A program made the position numbers and the translations under genes. Of a stretch of DNA of 64,000 nt, positions 47,596 through 62,099 are shown in pieces. The stretch comes from Himantopus leucocephalus (taxonomy: Eukaryota > Chordata > Aves > Charadriiformes > Recurvirostridae), in contig RSEF01000019.1 of the NCBI GenBank assembly GCA_003993805.1, forward strand, positions 10,669,184 to 10,733,183, read 5' to 3'. Numbering within the stretch: the stretch's first letter is position 1; every line of letters begins with the position of its first letter. The notes under the pieces are model-generated. The model was not told the origin of the DNA. It searched no databases and was given only the letters and a program-made list of their open reading frames with translations.

Positions 47596-50500
47596 GTTCC
47601 TTATACTTTTGAAAGATCAGAATTATTTCATCAGCCCAAGTGAGAATGAATTTGCAAACTTAGTTGCACATAAATTACCTTTACTCCAATCAATGGATAC
47701 CTTAGATTTATCCCTGAATTATTCTAGAACCAATTTTTATCAGCAAAATTGCTTTCAAGCGAATCAAGGTTCCTTTGAACATTCTGAAAGATAATATGAC
47801 ACGTTGCTATCCACAGGTTTTGACCATTCATGCAAAAGAACATCTAAGGAACATTTTGATACCTATCCATTGCTCCGTTCCTTGTCTTAGTTACAGTGGT
47901 ACAGTGCTTGGATATTTAACTGGAATTCTCTATATGAATTTGTCATCTTTTTATGTTACCATTTTTACAAATTCCTGAGGTAGCTTCATAAATAAGGTCA
48001 TCACAAACAAATTACACCATGTATGAACAAAACAGAACACTACTTGGTTCTACTTCCTCACTCTCCTTGCACAGTGCCCTACTTCTGCATCTGCCCCCAT
48101 GCAACTCTTCTGCTCATGCATTGTTCCTTCTGCAACTCCATGTATTCGTTTGCCAAGTGACAGTGACTTGAATCCTAATCATGTCTTCTCTGTCACTCAG
48201 CACTTCCGAGGACAGTATTCCTGTCACCTCCATGCTAGTGAGCGAGCATACAAAGTGAAGCAGCTTGGAGGCACAATACAAAGGCTGAAGAGGATAAAGG
48301 AGCAGCAAAAGCAAAGCGCAATGGATGGTGGGAACAGCGACTGGAAACGAAGGGCTTACTTAACCCCCAGCCCTCAATGGCAATGCTTTTACTCTGGTCC
48401 CCCGTGAATGTACAGAAATAGACGGATACGTAATAGAAGCCTCAGTATCTGGACTGTCATTTCTTGTATTCCAGTGGAATTTCAAATGATGGCTACCGCA
48501 CATAACAGAAAATGCTCCCTGACCCAAAGAACCTGCAATTTAAATATTTAAATTGTCAGTCAAAGGGAGAGGAAAGCAGAGCAAGAGAATTAAGTATTAA
48601 TTGCATGAAAAGGATAATGATTTGCCACTCAGGTTAGTTCTACAGTTTGGGAGGTAGGTTTCTATTTAAATATTGTTGATATTATTATGAAATTAGGACA
48701 GATAACAAAACACGAAGAAATGTTGGGCAAAAAAAGGAGACAGAGCAACTTTCAGAGGCCTAAAACGTACCAAAATGATGGTAAAAATAAGAAGCACTCA
48801 GAATGATAAGCTTTTCTAATGAAATACTAGTTTTGCTGTCACATATGTCAATCCCCTAAACTTAGGGAAAGGAACATGGGGCAATACCCAGAATACAAAT
48901 TGCCCTCAATGCAAAAGCAGCTTCAAAACAAAGAATGAGCTGATTTGACACTTGCTAAAGAAATCCATTAATCACAGGAGAAATATTTATGTTTTCAAGT
49001 CAGAATACTAGTCCTGAAAATGAAGTATCTGCACAAATTCCTCATCGTATTTCCAGACTTTCAGCAACAACACAACTACTTCCATGAAAAATGTGATTAT
49101 ACGATTTCATGTGTGTGTTAACAATTAGCGTATAATGTAAGAGACATCCCGCATCAGGAGATCTACAAAACGCCATACAGGTAACAGGAAGCATATTTCA
49201 AACTGACACCAGACCACCTATTTAAAAAAGTTAGGTCGTAGTTAGATCATGAAAAAGTGGTAGGTATAACCTGTAAATTGGAATTAATTACATACTGCAT
49301 AATTTCTTCCAATTAAATCTGAGTGCTTCTTTAAAAAAGCAAATTATTTGGGATGCTTTTTTTAATGGAAATTTTGAAAAAACAGACAATATCTAATCTT
49401 AAAGTTCTGCTGAATTTCTGTTGCTATAACAACATGTGAAAACCTTTTTCCTGTTGAGGACATCTGTAGCTATTTTTACATGCAACAGCTGGATTTGTCT
49501 GTCTGAATTTCACTTATAAGGAAAAGTGTTTTATTTGCTGTCTTTGAATAAGCTTTTAATATAACGACAAATGTCAGAGTCCAGCAGGCTCCAGAGCTGA
49601 ATAATTTCTAGTATAAAACACATATTACATGGCAAAACTGCAAAATGAGCAACAGTTTGATTAAAAGCAGTGAGAGTCTCACATTCCCCCCATGCACACA
49701 CACCTCCTCCTCCCAGATTTGGCACTGGAACAACAAGGGCACAACAAGTCTTTATAAATAAGATCTTTGATCTCAGGAGATACCACCTTTGTACTCTAAA
49801 TTTGTCCAAAATTTACCAATACAGGACAGCACCAAGAACCTGACTCGCAGTTTCCTGTAGAACAAAGCATGTCAGGCGGCTGGAAACAACCAGCATTCAG
49901 CTGTGATGCCCAAATACGTGTGAAAATATAACAGATAACTATTCTCATCTTCCTCCACAGAAGTTTCTCATACAATCAAAAGAGCAAATAAAACCAGCGT
50001 ACCGAAACGTACCGATTTCTCCAAAACAACATAAACAGCTAAGCTATCTCAGCACCTTGCAGAATTAGGCCATGTGTAATTTTGCCCCCAAATCATAGAT
50101 ATCTGTAAGACTGGAACCAGAAATTAGGAGCTCTGGTCACAATCATACATAAAATGGAGATCAGACAACCAGGCAACACAAAAATTGACATCTAGAGAAG
50201 ACAATTTTATTTCAAAACTCCCCTTTATACTATGCAGCAATGTATTTATTATTATTGCACCATAATTTAGACTATAATATCATTATAATGAATTACTGAA
50301 GTGAACTGTTCATTCCCTGTGAGGATTAGGAAAGAATGAATTATATCCTAATGCTTATTACAAACCACTTCTCCCATAAACGGCATGGCTTTGCAGAGCC
50401 TGGTGAAAGCCACGTCCCTACCTACCTCAGGCAGAGACAAGGCTCCAGTAGCGCAAAGGCTTTCAGAGTATAAGGAGTCACAAAAGGCTACGTGGATTCC

Positions 50501-51411
50501 CTAACAATTCTTTCCTACTGTTTCCAAAAAGACCTGTTACTTATGAACTGAAATCACAAACAAAAAATTGCAAACAGACTCCACTGGAATGTTGGAAATA
50601 TGCAATGCATACACTATACAAAGGTAATAACTGCATATATGCCTGGTGCATGGGGATTACAAGGAGAATACTCACGTTATTTTTCAAACACAGAAGAGGA
50701 GGGCATGACATTTTGTGAACAGGGTCCTGTATCTTTTTTCTCTCAGTTCTGATTTTAGCTGTAAATACGTAATTACTGTAAATGCATCCAACGCCTACAT
50801 CAGTTCTAAAACAGCACAGAATTGTTCGTATTGCATCTGCTGATCAATAATTACTAATGTCATGCAGAGACAGGTAAATTGCCAGTGCTTTAGCCTAGGA
50901 CATTTCACGTTCACACAGACGCCTACAGTTTAAGGCAACAGCTAGCAATACAAAAGGCAAAACCAGTCTTAATTTTTCCTTAATAATTCACTTCCAGCTG
51001 ATTGCCCAACACATTAAAATGTACTACTACATACTGAAAAAGCTTTCTGAGTATGACTTGGATGTCAAGAAGATTTACAGCCCAGTGGCAGCCAATAGTT
51101 TTGTTGACACTTTCTAAACTGAATTTATTGGAGAGCTTCCTGAAGAGAGGAGAAGTATTCAATTACCCGGTAAATATCAAAGAACATGCTTGGTGTTGCT
51201 GTTTTTCCCTTGGACAGGAATTCCATACTTTGAAGTGTGACCTTTTGGGCAGACCTACTGGAGTCTGTATTTAAGCTGCGTGCTGGAGAACCAGAGACAG
51301 TATTGAGCTTAAGAGTGATTTCCATGCTGCTTAATATACAATGCATGAAGCAGCACAGAAAGTGTAGACCAAATGGCCCAAGGCAGTAGTTTCTCCACAA
51401 TTCTCTAAAAG

Positions 51412-51434
51412 GACAAAACAAAACAAAACAAAAG
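51412..51434. repeat. (AAAAC)n microsatellite
   Basis: Four AAAAC-type units in a row, ending AAAAGATTAAG. It is the same motif as the tract at the exon 2 acceptor and is probably independent in origin. Confidence 0.85.
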
Positions 51435-53402
51435 ATTAAGAGCAGAGATCTGAAACAATTGAAATCTAATGTCTTGAAATTGTACTGAGAAGTCTGCCAG
51501 GATGGTAGCTAAGGAACTCTCTGAACTCTGCAAGACTGATAAATATACCTAGCTGCTTTGCTGCTGTTAGTAAGGAAATAAAGAAAAATAACATGGAGAA
51601 TAAAACTGTCTTGGAATGCAGCCAGGACAAAGCAGAACACTTCTGCTCCAGGATTCATGATCCATGTGAAGGCTAATCTGAAGGGCCGCTAATAAAACTG
51701 GAGATTGCAGTGTACTACATTGATCTTGAAGATATGGGGCCAACACACAGAGCAAAGCACACAGAACTTCGAAGTGTGACATAACGGGCAACCTACTTGC
51801 ACAGGACGGAAAGCAACATATTTGTTAGGATATGGCAAAAAACAAGTAGTTCAAGCAACTTAAAGAATTTGAGAATGACCTTGTGTTAATCAGGTTAGCA
51901 TGCCCAAGGGAGTGGGAGGGAAAGCTCCTTACTTAATAAGATCAGTCTTGATTTTAGAGATAATAGGGACATAATTACAAGTTGGTGAGGATGATGTGAC
52001 CTCCAACCCATCTTTTTAATCCTCATCTAGAGATACTTAATGAAGCTAGTGAAAGTGGAAAATAAAATGGAGTAAGGAATAATGATCAGTGCCAAAGTCC
52101 AGTGGAGAAGTCTTCAATAACAACTATGCCAAATTTTGTGGAACTGAAAGAAAGGAAACATTTTAACACCACATGGAATAAGAGCAGCATCCAGTGAAAC
52201 CTTTCAACGCATCTCGCTAAACCAGAAGACTTCAATATGCCCGCAGTTTAACAGTGTGGTTTACAGCTTTGACACACAAAATGAGAACGAAGCGGACAGA
52301 AAACAAACTGGCCTCTCTTTGTGGTAACCTTCATACGCAGCATACATCTTCCCAAGTAACCTTCCAAAATGACTAGCCTTTTCTGTCTACCATTCTGTCT
52401 ACTGTGGCTATTACAATGTTTTTTGAAAGTAAACTCTCAGCCATCAGTCATTAGAAACACAATAAGACTCGGTTTTGCACAAAGGCATACGTGTGTCTGT
52501 AACTTCGCAGGTGCTGCCATCTGCTCATGTATTAGAATTCGTACCCACAAAAATGTGTTGGTACAAAACTCTTTCAGCTACTACAAATACCTTTGTTTCA
52601 ACATTTTGGTAATTTTATGAGGAATATTTAAAAAATAAAAAGAGCTATGCACAAACATCAGAAAAAATACATCCATAACAACAGTCTTCCCAATCGGCTT
52701 TCCAACTGGTAAGTTTATGCTTATCAACTGCTTTTTTTTTCTTATTAAAAGTATGTCAAACAGACACTATGGGATAGAAGATAAACTTTAATGCTGATTT
52801 GAACACTATCAAAAATTAACTCAGAATTATATACTATTAACTATTCTATTTTTCTATTGTTTGATATCAAAAGAGAGGGAATTGCAAAGAGTATTTCTGT
52901 CAACAGTGACCGACCTTGAGTTAGGTCTCAATATGACAGAAAACAATCTCAAATTTTCAGCAGGTACCCTGTTCATTTAAAGACTATCAGCATTCAAAAT
53001 ACGAGTGACACTGATCCCCCATGTGCCGAAATTCTAAAAAGTTACCTTTAATAAGCAGGATCAGTTCTTTATGATCAAAGTAACACCAAAACATTACTAA
53101 ATCTGTTTACTACTATTTTCCAGATGAATTATTTAATATAAAAAAAACAAACAAAAAAATTATAACCTAGTGACTTCAAGACAGTATTGCTCTCTGTTCA
53201 CAATTAGTATATGATTCCCAAGCTGAAATCAAAAGTTGTTGCATAAATTTAATGATATTTAACAAATCTAAGGTTTAAACAAATTCAAAGCAGAAATAGC
53301 ACTAGAGCATAGCTTGGGGGAAGGCGGGGGGGGAATCAATGAAAAGCCATGAAATTTCTCTGTGTTCTATCCCTCACGTCACAAATAATCTCGCTAGAGA
53401 TA

Positions 53403-53421
53403 CATACACACACACACAAAA
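53403..53421. repeat. (CA)n microsatellite, short
   Basis: ATACACACACACACAAA-type run in intron 1. It is short, with about six CA units. Confidence 0.7.
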
Positions 53422-56400
53422 TAAAATTAATGCTTTCAAACTGACAAGCGTGGTTCAAAATAATAAAATTAAGCCCTTTTAATCACAAAGCACTGCCAAA
53501 AGGTGCATCCGCTGAAGCCTGCCGCTGATACCAAGGCCTGAACAGTCTGACTGATAAGAATATGACTTAACGAGCAGAGAGTGTTCTTAAGCCTACCATG
53601 TCTTTCCCAAGCCATCACCTCCTGCCAAAGCTCAGAGAGGAGCTGGCAAGCTCTTCTCAGTACTCTTTGGCTGGAGACTGAGTTGCTATGATATATGTCT
53701 ACAGAATAATAAGAAAAAAAGCTGTGGAAAATGTGAAGATTGCGGGCATGTTCCCCGGAAAAAAACGTATTTGATTACAGCGAGTCAGAAGCAATCTTGA
53801 CCTATGAATACCTTACTAAGAGAAAAGAGAACTGTTCTTCCCACTATCGGTTCCAATTTGTACTCATTTCGATATCAATCCAAAAAAAGAGAGCAAAGAG
53901 GGGAAACAAAACGAGTATTTTGCTGAAAAAAGACTAAAGCACTATAGAAAGAGTTTTTCTGTTGTTATGGAAACACAGAAAGCACAGGCTAGGAAAAAGA
54001 AAAGCGAATAAAGAAGCAATTTAAACTGCAAATGTAAACACGTTCTTGCTTCCCGGAAAAAGTCCTTCCAAAGGATTTTGTTGCTGCTGTGGATCTAAGC
54101 AACTGAAAACTACAAATTCTTCCCCACAGAAACACAGATAAGAATTTGAAATCCATTGTAACAAAATAATAAATAGGACAAGGAATAAAAAAAAAAACCA
54201 GACGGAGTTATCAAACTGGTATTTTCACACACAGAGAATAGTTTGCTGAAAATGCAGTAACTTCAGACACTTGCTGTTTTAAGTAGTCAGAGTGGTGAAA
54301 AAGGACATGATTCTGCATTTATCTGGAGAAAAATAGCTCTTTGTTCTTTCCCCACATTTGTATTTGTATTTCATCCATGTTAAGCAGGTAGACAAAGAAA
54401 TAAATCCATTATGTGAACATAAATTACTTATTAAAAATTGGTTAGGTTGTTTTATATGACACTACTCTGAAAACGCAGAATAGAATGTAAAAATTGATAG
54501 TATCTGTTGGTCTATAGTCCTTTGCACATAAAAAATTAATTTAAAATATTTCCTGACAGAGTCCTAAGGTACATCAAGAAATAATGGTAAATAATTGTAC
54601 ACATACAACTGATTAGCAAAATGTGGCTTCAAAATTCTCATTCTGTCTTTAAGTAATACTTAATGAAATGGTACAAATCACTCGTGCTAATGCTATAATG
54701 TTCATATGTACCTGGATAATTTACTTTGGTCAGGTATCATGGAACTTCTCAATGAAAATGGGGCAAGGGTTCATGCGAAATCTTTTTGCTGAAGAACATG
54801 GAAAATTGGCACTTTCTCTACAGAGGAACAGCAAGCACATGTATCTTTGGATCTAACTGAAAACACTTTTCCGCTACGTTAGAAAGAAGACAACAAATTT
54901 TTTACGTGTAGCAATGATCACAGGCTTATGTAAATTAACAATGAGAGACTATGATTGAGGGTTTGTCATCATTCCTAAATACTTGAGAGGAAGATTGTAG
55001 GTGAATCCTCAATGGTTTTAGCACCATGCGTTTTGGTCAAATATCCAGACTGCACCTATTGAACAATTACTGTTGCTGATGGAATAATGGGCAGAAAATC
55101 AGCTGCATGTCCAATACACACTTTTGGAAATAAGCTAATCTTTGAAAATAGTTTCTCTTCCTCACCAAAAAACCAAAACAAAACACCAAAAAACCTCAAG
55201 GGCAATAAATCATAGGGTTCACATTATGGACCCAATGACTTCTAAATTCATTCTGGAGAGAAAACCATTTTTAGTGAAGACATCTATCATTCACCCAGCT
55301 CAGTAGCTTTTTACTCCCTGCAGGGCAAGCTCTCTTCATCCTTGCTTCCATCATTTTAAACTACAGAAGGGAACAAATTACACACCTAAGACCACTGCTG
55401 ATTTTTTATTCTTTCTTAGACCAAATTCTTAAATCATTTTATGTCTGAGAACTCTGAACTCAGGCATCTGAACTGTGCTGACAGTAACGGTATCCGTTAA
55501 GAAAAAAACACTAAACTCTTCATGCGTATACACATGTACATGCATAAACAAAATCAAACAATATTCACATAAATGTCACTATTGTAATTCTAGAAAGTGA
55601 CTGAACTGCACTAAATTACTAGGATTTGGCTTGCTGATTCCATGCACTTGCATACACCTTTAGCTCCAAATACCTGTCAAACTCACTGATGTTCTTCATA
55701 GAGAAGTAAAACTTAGAAATAGAAACATGGATCTTATCATGATCTAACCAGACCTTTTGAGGAAAAAAAATCCAGGCAAATTTGTGTGATTTTTCAAAGT
55801 GAAGCATTTTACCTCATTTTGTGAGGAAACCCACAGAAAGCCACCCTGTACTTTTCCAATATTCTTTAGCAACACGCACACAAACCCAAGTCTCTATTTA
55901 TTTATGAACACGAAAGTGACACAATAAAACATTGTCACATCTCTATTTGACCCAATGTATTTTAAAAAATACAGTTTAAAATTCTAACCCGCAGTGGAAG
56001 ACCCCATTGAAAGTCCTGGTGGCTGCCTGCTCAGGAGCTTTACTGCTGGTTCTTAGCTAGGAGAAGGATAATTGAAACAAAAAACCCTGGGGGAAATGGT
56101 CACAGAACATGGATTTTCCTTTGGGCCGAGTGTACGCAGGACTTCAGAAGCACCAAGATGATATCCCCGCTGATTTCCTGTCTCAACTGCACTTTTATCT
56201 GTGGTGTACAAAACCAGTTACAATCTCTGCCATAAAAGATACAATACACTGATTTATCCCTAATTAAGGATGAAGTACAGAAAGAACATTTGATTGTTGT
56301 TTACCTTTCGACATCTGTTGGCCTCTTTCAAATACAGTGATTTGAAAAAAGGGAAGAAACCTCACTAATTGCTCTTAGAGCTGCGTGAAGAGTTCAGGCT

Positions 56401-59400
56401 TTCTGTTTCTGAGCTTTTGTAAGGAAGAGCTATGTTTCAGATGTAGTGTGTGTTGCTATGGTAATTATTATTTTACTGAATGATATACATTCAGAACTGA
56501 TTTCATATTGTCAGTCAGCAATTAAACAGATTAAACTGTGTATACTCACAATTCTGAAATATTTCCAATTTGTTTTAAATTTTAGGGCATGTGAAAAGCA
56601 CTGGTCTGGCAGTCCTAGAGAATGAAATACTAATTCAAAGGGCAGCTCCAGCTGTACAGGTTTCCTCTTACCTCCTCAATGGTCTATTCACAGGTCTTGT
56701 ATCTTAGGAGCACAGATACCGCAAGACATTTTGGTGTCTGACGTCAGATACTGTCTCTCTGGCTCCTCACAGCTACAGCCATCTCCTGCTCCTTCTTCTG
56801 CTGCAGACTTGAAATCTCTCTTCCCAGACGGCTGTAGCAGCAGTTACAGTAACTACCAGAAATCGAACTGGTTGGCTTCTATTTTCCATTATTACAGTAC
56901 TCGTCAGGAGGAAGTTTTCAGTTGCAAATCACTGAGAAAACCTACTAAGTGAAGATAAATCACTTTCCTCATCCTGCAGTCCCTTCTGCCACCATGCAAC
57001 CTCTGAGGACAGCACACCTCTCTGCAAGCAGGCAGGCACCCACGTGGCATCAGCTGCGGCCCTGCATCCTAGTTTTGTTACCAGGACCCCTGTATGATAG
57101 AACCAGAGCATAAAGTACCCAATGTCATTCACAAACCTATCATCCATCACTTTTATTCCAGATCCAACATGTATTTCAGGCTGACAAAACCAGATTTCTC
57201 TAGCTCTCTCAAGTATCTAACTGAAGTTATAGAAACACAAAAGCAGTTGAGGAAGAAAACCAGGAAGCAACATGATTTAATTTTCCTGAGAGATTCTAAG
57301 TAGCTCAGAGTAACTAGAGAGACAATATTCCTACAATATTAAAATGATGCTAAAATTTGTGCAACCAAAACCACAAAACCCTTTGGAATTTTATTTGCTA
57401 TGCCTTAGCTTGGCAAAGGAAGAAATGATACTGGCAAGAATAGGAAATCAGGAGAGCCCAGGCTTGTGCCTAGCTTTATTACAGGCTTTCTTTGATAAAT
57501 CAATCAATTGCAGAATCCCATTTTTCCCCATGCTAAGAAATAACTCAAGAAAAAAATTTAATATACGTGAGTAGGGATAGTCAGGGAGATAAATGATGAG
57601 TTTGAAACCTCATGGATGAAAAACACTAGAAAAATGCACAGAATTGTCAGGAAGGAAAGTAGCTGTGCAGCTTCTGAACAAAGGAGAATCATCTCTAAAC
57701 AAAGAGCAAATTCAGTGTCTGCCTTGGTTCTACAGACCCACGGCTGGACACATGCAATAATACAGACAAAATAGGATAAATCTTTAAGCTTCATGGGAAG
57801 GACACCTGACAGGCACAGAACAGTAAGGGAAATTATAAGAGGTTATTTAATTATCCATATATTTTCTTGGTCATTGTCTCTATCAAGTAAATTATTTTAA
57901 TAGGTTGACATATTACTGTTTGTGGGAGCAAGTCAGTTAAGAGATCAGGAATGAGTCAGCAGTAGAAGGCTGACGGAAACATTAATCTTGAAGAAAGAGC
58001 TAAAGGACTAGAGGAAAACAGAATATCATTCAAGATCAGAGAAAACATAATGGGCACAGAGGGTCTGCAAGGTGAATAGACTGATGGCTGCACAAGGGAA
58101 CATCAGACTGCGAGAAGCTGGTAGAGCACAGGCCATAAACAAAGAGGAAACAAAATGACTAAAATAAGGTGAAACCTTGAAAATTAATATAAAAATAATT
58201 TTGATTCCAAAAGGAGATCATAATTTACCCAAAGGAGATCATGTCATGGCAACACGACTGGAGCAATTGTGTCACATTTGCTGTTTCTCTTAGTGATAAG
58301 GAATCAACATAATCTAGTCATTTCACTAGCGGCATTTCAGACAGTTCACAAAGGATTTGGCATTCATTCAGGAAAGTCCTGACTTATCTTTTTGTCCCAG
58401 TTCCCAATCCTGTGCACAGTGGGGCTTTTGTATGTCATCAGCATATCAGTAAAATATCTAATTTGTTCACAATAGTACTCACTACCTAAAATCACTAAAG
58501 CAGGAAAGACACTTTTTACGTCTTTTGGATCAAGCTGTCATGTTTGCAAAATATACTTTGCTGGGTATCCCTGACATATGGTCAGAATAATTTGGTTTGT
58601 TTTCTTATATACAATCTTCTTTCAAGGAAAATTTACTATGAGAGCGCTATGGAGGAAAAAAAGGATGCGAAATGAACCGGTATTCAGTTCCAAGGGAATG
58701 TAATTTTAATAGCTATTGAAACTGTCTGCTGGGCTTAATATTCAGGGTAAATATGATGAAACCAAAATGGTGATTCTTTCTCTTTCTCACGCGTTTTAGA
58801 AAATTTGTTTTTTTCTGAAGAGAACAGGGAAATACAAACAAGGTTGTTCACATCAACCAGACCAGCAGCTGCCAAAAGAGCCTGAAAAGGGAACATTAAC
58901 TGCAATTTCTGCATCTGAAAAAAAAATGCAAACGGTTAACTAACAGCAGGATTCCACAATATGAGTTCAGTAAAGCTCATAATCCTCAGCTTTCCAGAAG
59001 GGCCACAACATTAAAATTCAGTGGTGAAGGAACAGATCATTCTTTAAGACAACACTAGCAGCTGAAGTGTAAGTGAAATGGTAGTCATAACAATGTCCCT
59101 AACTTTCTCCTTAAAATGGTTCTAACAATATCCTTCAGCCTTTGCCTAGTTAACTTGCAATCAGCACGTGTGAGGCTGAACCAGAAGTTATTTTAGGAGC
59201 CAACTGGAAAGGAAATTCAGCCTTTTTAAATTTGAATTGTTTTCTATGGTTTAAGACTGTTTCCATGGAGAGACCACAGCATACGAACATCTTTAGGCCA
59301 AGTGCTTTGCTGCAGGTTTATCTGAATGAAAACACCACAGCAGAAAGGATAATTGAGGCCAGTTATTTAAAATTCATGGGCATTCTCCTATACTTAACAC

Positions 59401-59892
59401 AGGACCAATTTATTTTCACTATTTTGATCTGTTAAGCATTTAAAAGTTAAACAGTGCTATATACACCTTCTTTTAAATGACATATCTTAATATAATATTT
59501 ACTCAGGATAGAATAATGTTAGTTGCAACAACGTCATGCTATTGGGTGGCAGTGGCAAAGTGGCAGGCGAAATTATACTCTCAATGAATGGAAAGGGATG
59601 CAGATAAGGAAAAAGTGTCCATCCTAAATTCACATACAAAACAGTGGGCTCTGAATGGACTATTACCACTTGAGAGAAATATCTTGTAAGTTATAACAAA
59701 TAGGTCTATTAAAAAGCCAGCTTACTCTTCACTAAAGGAAAATAAAGGAAATACACTGGTAGTAGTTATTAGAAACAGGAATGTTGTTATACTACTTTAT
59801 AAACCCTGAGTGTGTGTGCAACTTGAATACTATCTCCGATTTGGATGTCGGTCCAGGTTTCTCTCCTTACACTTTCCCCCTCCCAAGGCATA

Positions 59893-59992
59893 CATGCACA
59901 GACAAACCAGAAAAAGTACAGAAAAGGGCAACAAAAATGATCAGAGGAAAGGAACAGCTGCTCTTTGAGGAACAATTAAGAGTTTATATTGT
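59893..59992 (+). mobile_element. Old CR1 LINE fragment (internal, near 3' end)
   Basis: AAAAAGTACAGAAAAGGGCA, ACAAAAATGATCAGAGGAAA, GGAACAGCTGCTCTTTGAGG and AACAATTAAGAGTTTATATT match, in order, the CR1 segment that reads GAGAAAGTGCAGAAAAGGGC, AACAAAAATGATTAGGGG, CTGGAACGGCTGCC and GAGGAGAGATTAAAGAG. The fragment is cut off on both sides. It is on the + strand, antisense to PPM1E. Confidence 0.75.
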
Positions 59993-62054
59993 TTAAAAAA
60001 GTCACTTGGACGCATTGGTGTAAGAACAGCAATCTAGTGGATATGCTGTATGCTCTTGCACACCTTCACAAAGCAAATCCAAAATTCAACTTTTCCCCAA
60101 AAAAGCATTTTACTAGGCAACATCCTTGTCCCCACATATTTTAAGACAATAACGAACAGTGCTATATATGTGTTGGTATTTTGGACAATTTCTAAATTAG
60201 GTTGCAGTTCTCCCAACAGGCAGTGTTATGTTTTCAAGTTCACATTCTTAAGACTCCACAACACACAACAACTGATGTATATTACATAAAACCTGTATCA
60301 CCTCCGAGGGTCCCAAAATTACACTTATTGTGTACTTCAGAAAATAAAGAAACAAATACTATGTGGGTCAAAAAATGCCAATAAGAATTTTGCAGAAACA
60401 AGGCTTAGGGTCCAGGAGCTAATGTTTAGACTTGAACTACTGATAGACATTTATATAAGTCCTGAGAACGTTTTCAGAGCTTAATAGATCATAAAAATAC
60501 CATTAACAGTCCTTATTTAGCATTTTCAAAATAAGCACAAAAGAAGCCTCTGGTTATTTACATACAATCCTTTGGACTTTCACCTAAACTTCATCCAGAC
60601 TACAAACAATCTGTGTTTCATCTGCTTAACCCCTTTGGAGGCAAGATAGCAGGCAAAAGGGAAACACAGACTTTGCAAAAGATTTTCTTAACCATACTCC
60701 TGCACTCTTATAACACAAGCCGAGATGTAGCTTCTCCCCTCTGTGCTCGTCCCTTCACATGAATTGCTGGTTTAATCTGTGTTTCATCTAATGTAATCAG
60801 TCTTATTGTGTGGGCTGTGGTCAAACTCAACAGAGCAGAGCTGCACTGAAACACGGCCTCCACTCCTGCGCTGTCAGCTCAAACTCTCGTTCAACGTGTT
60901 CAGACTGCAGCTCTCATGGACCCGAGTCATGACACCCAGGTGAGAAGCTGCGAGCCTTTTCCAGTCAGGGCAATGTTATGGAGTACAGCCCATTTATGGT
61001 GGGAACGCCAAACTAGTGCAGTATCACTTAGCACAGTTACAGAGTAAATGTCACAGTTTCACAGCCATATCCCATCCCAGGAAAAGTAGGTGCAAAACAC
61101 TTGGATATATTTCAGGCTTTTGCTAATGAAAGATGATCAACTGAACTACCTTACAATCCAGTTTAAGAGCCTTCACCTTCTGTTTTAATTTATTGCACCG
61201 AATCATTCATACTATGCTTGGCTTCGAAGGACATCTGCACACTTTTCCCAAGACAGAATGGTAATTTAAAACCTGAATGGAGGAAGAAGGACAGCAAGAA
61301 AATTTTCTCTGCCGAGTCAGGATGTTGCTACTTGCACTGGTTTTGCTCCCGGCTCTCCTGTTCATGGTAAATGCTAGTGTCAGGTTCTCGTAAGTGAGTA
61401 CCCAATCGGACAAGCTGATACTCAGAAGACAGTAGCTGAGTCTGAGAACGTTTACTACAGCTAAAGAAGTTCCAAGGCATTTATTACCAGAACATTTACC
61501 TTTGACATCAGAAACTCTGTATACACGAGAGGAACAATTTATGCTGACATTTTCCATAGCAATGCTCTTTTCCATTACAAATGCATCATGTTCTTTCCAT
61601 TCTTATGCATAAAGAACAACGACCTTAAAAGTAACATTTCAATTTACAGGAAATCTTAACTAGTATGATCATCATACCCAAAGGAATATGTTGTTAAAAT
61701 ATTATTCTCTTGAACTTTGCAAAACACAGTAAGATATCAACACGAATAACAAACCTTTCATTGATTTAATACATATGCACTGTAGTGAGATATTTTTGCA
61801 AGTAAAGGTTAATTTGCTCCTCCCTGCACAAATGATATAGGTAATTAATAGAGAGTCCATATTCGCTCACTCAATCCAAATTTCCTGGAGGTGAACAGCA
61901 GCACACAGAAGCAAAACGACCAGATTTTGACCGGGTTCTTTGACCTGCATTTCTCGGACTAATGAGGAAGTATCTAGGTAAGATGCAAATGAGCAGCCCA
62001 CGTGAAAGGAATTCCAGCCTACCAATTGCCTTTGTCGTTCCCTGTATTATGACA

Positions 62055-62099
62055 AACATTTCTAACCACTGGCAGACATTTTCTAACCACTAACTGCAG
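62055..62099. repeat. Imperfect tandem duplication of about 20-24 bases
   Basis: Two adjacent copies of ACATT(TT)CTAACCACT followed by GGCAG or AACTGCAG. The second copy is four bases longer (two extra T and a short insertion). It looks like a recent replication-slippage duplication in intron 1. Confidence 0.8.
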
